From: an uncultured Lachnospiraceae bacterium
Lineage (GTDB): Bacteria > Bacillota > Clostridia > Lachnospirales > Lachnospiraceae
Direction of reading: 5' to 3'
Assembly: GCA_946403075.1 (NCBI GenBank)
Contig: CAMIYN010000019.1
Location: 1-36,329, forward strand
Length of the DNA: 36,329 bases
Position numbers and translations under genes: made by a program. Of this stretch, positions 32,190-36,329 are shown one piece after another (position 1 is the stretch's first letter; every line of letters starts with the position of its first letter). Below the pieces are notes generated by a model, which was given only the letters and a program-made list of their open reading frames with translations, did no database searches and was not told the origin of the DNA.

Positions 32190-32940
32190 TGTAGAAAACA
32201 AAAATCAATTAGACACAGTTTTAAACATTGATGGTGTTGATGAAATTATTCTCTGTATAGATTCTTTTGATGAAGAAGAAATAATTAATAATTTTTTAAT
32301 GATAAAAAAGCAACATAAGAAACCAATACTAATGCTTGAATCAATTACAAGAGATAGATTTAATACTTTTGGACATTATGAAATACTAAACAATAATTTG
32401 GTAGATACAGTAGTAGTCCAAAATATTAATTCTCTATTTTATATTGTTGATAATTTTAAATCTAATTTGAATATTATATTAAATTATAATATGAATATTT
32501 ATAATAAATTTGCAAAATCTTTTTTTGAAAATGAATTAAAAAAATTTAATCATAAATTTGTATGCCCTGTAGAATTAAATATTAATGAATTGAAAAAAAT
32601 TAAATATGATATAATAATTGTATATGGATATCAGCCACTTATGATATCAAAAAATTGTATTTATAAAAATAAAAATCTATGCAAAAAAGATAAATATGAT
32701 TTTATTGTAGATAGATTAAATAATAAATTTATGTTTAAGAGTTATTGTAAGTTTTGTTATAATAAAATTTTTAATGCATATCCTACTGATTTAAGAGATG
32801 TAGATTTTAAAAATTTAGAAATTGATAATTTTAGATATGATTTTACTTTTGAAACAGAAAATGAAATTAAAAATGTACTATTAAATAATAAAGTTTTAGA
32901 TAAGAGAACGAAGGGACATATAATTAATTCAATAAAGTAA
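32176..32940 (+). CDS. C-terminal U32-like part encoded as a separate gene
   Basis: Protein of 254 residues that looks like the C-terminal half of long Clostridia U32 proteins (about 650-750 residues). It begins MISVSVENKNQLDTVLNI, a TIM-barrel-like start, continues to IIVYGYQPLMISKNC, where homologues have a YGxxPLM motif before a cysteine cluster, and ends with KFCYNKIFNAYPTDL. Cysteines in NCIYKNKNLC and YCKFC match that cluster. It overlaps the previous gene by 14 nt in another frame, so the protein is either split with coupled translation or broken by a frameshift. Confidence 0.6.
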   Translation: MISVSVENKNQLDTVLNIDGVDEIILCIDSFDEEEIINNFLMIKKQHKKPILMLESITRDRFNTFGHYEILNNNLVDTVVVQNINSLFYIVDNFKSNLNIILNYNMNIYNKFAKSFFENELKKFNHKFVCPVELNINELKKIKYDIIIVYGYQPLMISKNCIYKNKNLCKKDKYDFIVDRLNNKFMFKSYCKFCYNKIFNAYPTDLRDVDFKNLEIDNFRYDFTFETENEIKNVLLNNKVLDKRTKGHIINSIK

Positions 32941-33091
32941 TTTATATAATTTTATAGAATTTTAGTATTTTAAAGCAAATATATAGAATTTAATTAAATT
33001 TTGATGTTTTTATATTATAAAATTTTAGTTTATAATGTATAATATATAATATATTTAAATAAATTTTAAATAATTATTTATAGGAGTTCTT

Positions 33092-33649
33092 ATGAAGATA
33101 ATTAAATTTAATGAAGAAATATGCATAAGGTCTGATATTTTTTTGAGTGCAAATCTAAAAAAGTATCAGCAATTTGTTGAGAATAATTATGTAAAAGACA
33201 ATGTTTTTAATTTAGATAATAAGACTAAAAATTTTTTTAATTCTAACCAATTTATGTGTTTAGATGTTGCATATAGTGATATGAAAGAAGTTTATGGGGT
33301 GGTGTCAATTTCTCTATATGGAGTTTTTGTGCACTATAATAATATAAAATTTATATTTGAAAATGAAATCACAAAAGAGATTGACAATGCACTTAAAATT
33401 ATTGACTTTAATAATTTATTATTTAAATATGATAATATAGATACTTATTTAAAAATTGAGCATAAAGCTTTATATGATAAAATTGAAAATAATACAAAAT
33501 TTTTAATAAAAGTTAAAAATGATTTGATTGACTTTTTATTGACTAGTGATAAAAATGTATGTTTTAATATTCCTATATCATTAAATAGAGTAGAATCTGT
33601 GAATATTCCATTAACGAATAACAAAATTGATATAAAGGTTGTAGAATAG
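33092..33649 (+). CDS. Hypothetical protein, 185 aa
   Basis: Soluble-looking protein of 185 residues, rich in Asn, Lys and Ile, not recognised. TAGGAG precedes the ATG by 6 nt. Visible parts are an opening strand (MKIIKFNEEICIRSD), a central hydrophobic stretch (YGVVSISLYGVFVHY), and a C-terminal beta-rich tail. It follows a 151-nt AT-rich gap with TATAAT-like boxes (about 33030-33050), so it may start an operon with rmuC, which begins 7 nt after its stop. Confidence 0.5.
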   Translation: MKIIKFNEEICIRSDIFLSANLKKYQQFVENNYVKDNVFNLDNKTKNFFNSNQFMCLDVAYSDMKEVYGVVSISLYGVFVHYNNIKFIFENEITKEIDNALKIIDFNNLLFKYDNIDTYLKIEHKALYDKIENNTKFLIKVKNDLIDFLLTSDKNVCFNIPISLNRVESVNIPLTNNKIDIKVVE

Positions 33650-33656
33650 TTGTAGT

Positions 33657-34883
33657 ATGGAACAAAATATGTTGTTAATATTTGTTTTAGTGATAATTCT
33701 TGTAGTCTTACAGGTTGTTATTTTGATTAGAGTTTTTTATCAAAATGACAATATAAAAGTATCAAGAGATATTAAAGATTTAGAAACCAATATAATAAAA
33801 GAAGAGAGCGAGAATTTTCAAAAGATTTCAGAAAAGAATAATGATAATTTTATAAAAATATTAGAGCAAAATAAAACTTTACAAGTTGATTTGATTAATA
33901 CTTTAAATAATTCTCTAAATGAATTAAGAGATATGAATGATAAAAAGTTAACGGAGTTAAGATTAGCAAATGAAGAAAAACTGTCTCAAATTGATAAAAA
34001 CATTAATGAAAGATTAGATGTTTCTCTAAACGAAAGGATAGATAAAAGTTTTTTAAACATCAGTGAGCAATTATCTAATCTATACAAAGCAACAGGTGAA
34101 ATGAAGAGTTTAACTTCTGATGTGACAGATTTGAAAAAAACTTTGGCAAATGTAAAAACGAGAGGTGTGTTTGGAGAGAGACAGCTAGAATCGATATTAT
34201 CTAATATTTTAATTGATAATCAATATGTAGTTCAGTATAAATTGAATAATGAAGATAGGAGAATTGTTGATTTTGCAATAAAGATTCCTGAAAAGAGTGG
34301 AGATAGTTTTATATTTTTGCCAATAGATTCCAAATTTCCAAATGATTATTATAATAAAGTTGTAAGTGCGAGTGAGAGTGGAAATGAGGATTTAATAAAA
34401 ACAGCTGTAAAAGAGCTTAGAGTAGAAGTGTTAAACCAAGCAAAGAGTATAAGTGAAAAATATATTATACCACCAATCACTACAGATTTTGCACTAATGT
34501 TTTTACCGACCGAGGGTTTGTATTCTGAGTGTCTTAGGATAGATAATTTGGCAGAGGAGTGCCAAAATAAATACAAGATATTACTTGTAGGGCCTACGAC
34601 TATATCAGCAATAATTAATAGTTTGTCAATAGGTTTTAGGTATCTAAAAGTTAATGAAAAGTCTATTGAGATTAATAAGATGTTACAAGCAATAAGAAGT
34701 CAATATGATAAATTTGGTGAAGAAGTAGAAAAAGCAAAAGATTATCTTGGGAAAGCAAGTGATGCTGTTGAAAAAATAGATAAGAGAAGAGGTCTGATTA
34801 ATAGTAAACTAAAAAATATAGATAAAGTTGAACTTAATATTTCAAATGATATATTGGGGATAGATAGTGAAAATTATAGTTAA
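33657..34883 (+). CDS. rmuC: RmuC-family DNA recombination protein
   Basis: RmuC-family protein of 408 residues. RmuC limits recombination at inverted repeats and carries a predicted PD-(D/E)XK-like nuclease fold. One N-terminal span (about 5-26) anchors it to the membrane, a long coiled coil follows (about 35-165), and the core starts at GVFGERQLESIL. The nuclease-like region includes IVDFAIKIP and FLPIDSKFPNDYYN, followed by FALMFLPTEGLYSE and LVGPTTISAIINSL, the strongest family signature. The stop overlaps the next gene by 17 nt. Confidence 0.93.
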   Translation: MEQNMLLIFVLVIILVVLQVVILIRVFYQNDNIKVSRDIKDLETNIIKEESENFQKISEKNNDNFIKILEQNKTLQVDLINTLNNSLNELRDMNDKKLTELRLANEEKLSQIDKNINERLDVSLNERIDKSFLNISEQLSNLYKATGEMKSLTSDVTDLKKTLANVKTRGVFGERQLESILSNILIDNQYVVQYKLNNEDRRIVDFAIKIPEKSGDSFIFLPIDSKFPNDYYNKVVSASESGNEDLIKTAVKELRVEVLNQAKSISEKYIIPPITTDFALMFLPTEGLYSECLRIDNLAEECQNKYKILLVGPTTISAIINSLSIGFRYLKVNEKSIEINKMLQAIRSQYDKFGEEVEKAKDYLGKASDAVEKIDKRRGLINSKLKNIDKVELNISNDILGIDSENYS

Positions 34884-35184
34884 AAATAATAAAGTGAAAT
34901 ATAACTATGTAGAGAGAGATAAATCAGAGGGTGAGAGACTATCTATATTATTATATAGGGTAGCAATAGTTCTTATGGTTTTTTGTTTGCTAATGTCTAT
35001 ATTTTTTAGAGGAGATACACCGATGATTTTATCAGGAGTTGCTATTTCCTCATTTGTATGTAATTTGGGCTCAATGGCTTTTAGTATTAGTGAAATTTAT
35101 TTATATGAAGTTTATACAAGTCTTACAAGAAATATGTTGGGGCTTCAGATTTTATATATTTTATTTTGGATTTTTATCATTTGA
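34867..35184 (+). CDS. Small membrane protein (DUF6142-like)
   Basis: Protein of 105 residues starting at a GTG with GGGGATA upstream. It has three likely spans: about 27-47 (ILLYRVAIVLMVFCLLMSIF), 52-75, and 88-105. The layout with a short charged N-terminus and three spans resembles the small DUF6142 membrane family of Clostridia, but I am not certain. It overlaps rmuC by 17 nt and the glycosylase gene follows after 14 nt, so it belongs to the same operon. Confidence 0.5.
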   Translation: MKIIVKNNKVKYNYVERDKSEGERLSILLYRVAIVLMVFCLLMSIFFRGDTPMILSGVAISSFVCNLGSMAFSISEIYLYEVYTSLTRNMLGLQILYILFWIFII

Positions 35185-35198
35185 TTTAAAGGAAATAT

Positions 35199-36005
35199 AT
35201 GATAGTTAAAATAAAGAATTTTGATTTAAAGACAATAGCAGACTCAGGACAAGTTTTTAGAATGAATGCAAAATATGTTGATTTTTATGAATTAATTGCT
35301 TTTAATAAATATTTAACGATAAAAAAAATATCAAAAAATGAATTTGAGTTTAGTTGTAGTGAGAATGAATTTGAAAATTTTTTTTATGATTATTTTGATT
35401 TGTCAACAAACTATAATAAATATAAAAAAATTGTAAAAAGTGATGATGTATTTTTAAAAAAGTGCATAGAGTTTTCTGGTGGACTACGGATCTTAAAACA
35501 AGAAAAGTTCGAAACTCTTATTAGTTTTATTATATCACAGAGAAAGAGTATACCTGCAATTAAGACTTCAATAGAAAGAATATCAAAATTGTGTGGGAAA
35601 AAGAAAATTTATAAAAATCATATTTATTATACTTTTCCAACACCAATAGAGTTATATAATAAGAGAGATAAATTAAGTTCATGTGGATTAGGCTATAGGT
35701 ATGAATATGTTGTTAATGCAACAAAGATGATACTTGATGGTAATTTGGATTTATATAAATTGGATAGATTAAATAATGAAGATTTAAAAAATGAATTATT
35801 AAAAATTAAAGGTGTTGGAGAAAAAGTTGCTTCTTGTGTAATGCTCTTCGCATATCAAAGATATGACATCTGTCCTATAGATGTATGGATTAGGAGAGTG
35901 TTGGATAAAGAATATAATGGAGTTATACCAAAAGAGTATAAAAAGTATCAGGGAATAATTCAGCAGTATTGGTTTTATTATGCAAATTCACACAAAATTT
36001 TTTAA
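35199..36005 (+). CDS. OGG1-type 8-oxoguanine DNA glycosylase
   Basis: Base-excision-repair glycosylase/lyase of the HhH-GPD superfamily that removes 8-oxoguanine. The 268 residues show the OGG1 N-terminal pattern DLKTIADSGQVFRM, an internal FETLISFIISQRKSIPAIK, and the helix-hairpin-helix KIKGVGEKVASCVMLFA with catalytic lysine K209, then ICPIDVWIRRV with catalytic D228. AAAGGA precedes the ATG. It is the last gene before rpsU, which has its own promoter. Confidence 0.92.
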   Translation: MIVKIKNFDLKTIADSGQVFRMNAKYVDFYELIAFNKYLTIKKISKNEFEFSCSENEFENFFYDYFDLSTNYNKYKKIVKSDDVFLKKCIEFSGGLRILKQEKFETLISFIISQRKSIPAIKTSIERISKLCGKKKIYKNHIYYTFPTPIELYNKRDKLSSCGLGYRYEYVVNATKMILDGNLDLYKLDRLNNEDLKNELLKIKGVGEKVASCVMLFAYQRYDICPIDVWIRRVLDKEYNGVIPKEYKKYQGIIQQYWFYYANSHKIF

Positions 36006-36080
36006 TGTGTAAAAATGAAATTGGTTGATTGTTGAGTAGACACTAACTAGTTTGGTTTTTAATCATTAATTAATTTTGTA

Positions 36081-36109
36081 TAGACTTTTAACAATATTTT
36101 TGTTATAAT
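36081..36109 (+). promoter_or_regulatory. Promoter of rpsU
   Basis: TAGACT (36081-36086), a 17-nt spacer and TATAAT (36104-36109), predicted start near 36116. The 75 nt before it, after the glycosylase stop, hold no clear terminator. Confidence 0.65.
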
Positions 36110-36143
36110 CTTAAAATACTAATTATGAAGGGAGTGAATAATT

Positions 36144-36323
36144 TTGTCAAGTGTTATAGTGAAGGAAAATGAAACTTTAGATAGTGCTTTAAAGAGATTT
36201 AAGAGAAATTGTGCTAAGGCTGGAATTCAACAAGAAATCAGAAAAAGAGAGTTTTATGAAAAGCCAAGTGTAAAAAGAAAAAAGAAATCCGAAGCAGCAA
36301 GAAAACGCAAATTTAATAATTAA
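36144..36323 (+). CDS. rpsU: 30S ribosomal protein S21
   Basis: Ribosomal protein S21 of 59 residues, near the anti-Shine-Dalgarno end of 16S rRNA. It starts at a TTG with AAGGGAG 9 nt upstream. The sequence begins [20 protein letters not shown], shows [20 protein letters not shown], and ends in the basic [14 protein letters not shown] tail. Family length and order are normal. The non-ATG start is notable for a ribosomal protein gene. The window ends 6 nt after the stop. Confidence 0.95.
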   Translation: MSSVIVKENETLDSALKRFKRNCAKAGIQQEIRKREFYEKPSVKRKKKSEAARKRKFNN

Positions 36324-36329
36324 TTATAT

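Noticed and set aside
1-36329. CRISPR array, prophage or insertion sequence
   Set aside because: No regularly spaced repeats, integrase, transposase or phage structural genes are visible; the short repeat at four places is not array-like.

Overview
The window is a very AT-rich chromosomal segment of an anaerobic, low-GC Gram-positive bacterium, most likely a Clostridia member (Peptostreptococcaceae or a relative). The signs are the rplM-rpsI pair, mgtE, an ATP-type pfkA with the GGDGS motif, rpsU, tmcAL, small Clostridia-type hypothetical families, strong GGAGG ribosome binding sites and near-consensus TTGACA-17-TATAAT promoters. The genus cannot be fixed from sequence alone. No phage, insertion sequence or CRISPR array is visible.

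Layout. 1-1460: a gene-poor start, then the rplM-rpsI operon with a strong promoter, a structured leader and a terminator. 1479-5952: mgtE, a lipoprotein with a flavodoxin-like fold, an XdhC/CoxI-type maturation factor, a 53-residue protein and a membrane-anchored TPR protein. 6253-16733: a sulfur and redox island made of cysK behind a cysteine-rich leader peptide and attenuator, an ABC importer of the SsuABC/TauABC class, two double-cubane-type reductase paralogues, their activase, a DUF3343 protein, YedF and a cysteine desulfurase. 16951-19680: dprA, comM and tRNA-Ser(GCT), all on the minus strand. 19858-24663: a membrane protein with cell-wall-repeat-like segments, a guanylate-kinase-like protein, the DNA polymerase III delta-prime subunit, a cupin, a divergent uracil-DNA-glycosylase-like protein, and tmcAL on the minus strand. 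24708-36323: two large membrane proteins that may be glycosyltransferases, a HerA-like ATPase, pfkA, a peptidase-U32 protein split in two, rmuC, an OGG1-type glycosylase and rpsU.

How the genes may work together. The central 10 kb is the most interesting part. One reading is that an importer brings in a small, probably sulfur-containing or otherwise hard-to-reduce compound; the double-cubane proteins reduce it with ATP-gated electrons from the activase; and YedF, DUF3343, the desulfurase and CysK handle the released sulfur or selenium. The family assignments are secure, but the substrate and the joint function are inference. Regulation supports a cysteine link: the cysK leader encodes a 27-residue peptide with four Cys codons, one arm of a competing hairpin spans two of them, and a 13-bp antiterminator can replace an 11-bp terminator stem. 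cysK and yedF also both have a stem-loop between the Shine-Dalgarno sequence and the start codon.

Other points worth a look are a candidate minus-strand small RNA, a frameshifted small Cys-rich gene, a short repeat present four times between genes, and a uracil-DNA-glycosylase-like protein with an altered catalytic motif.
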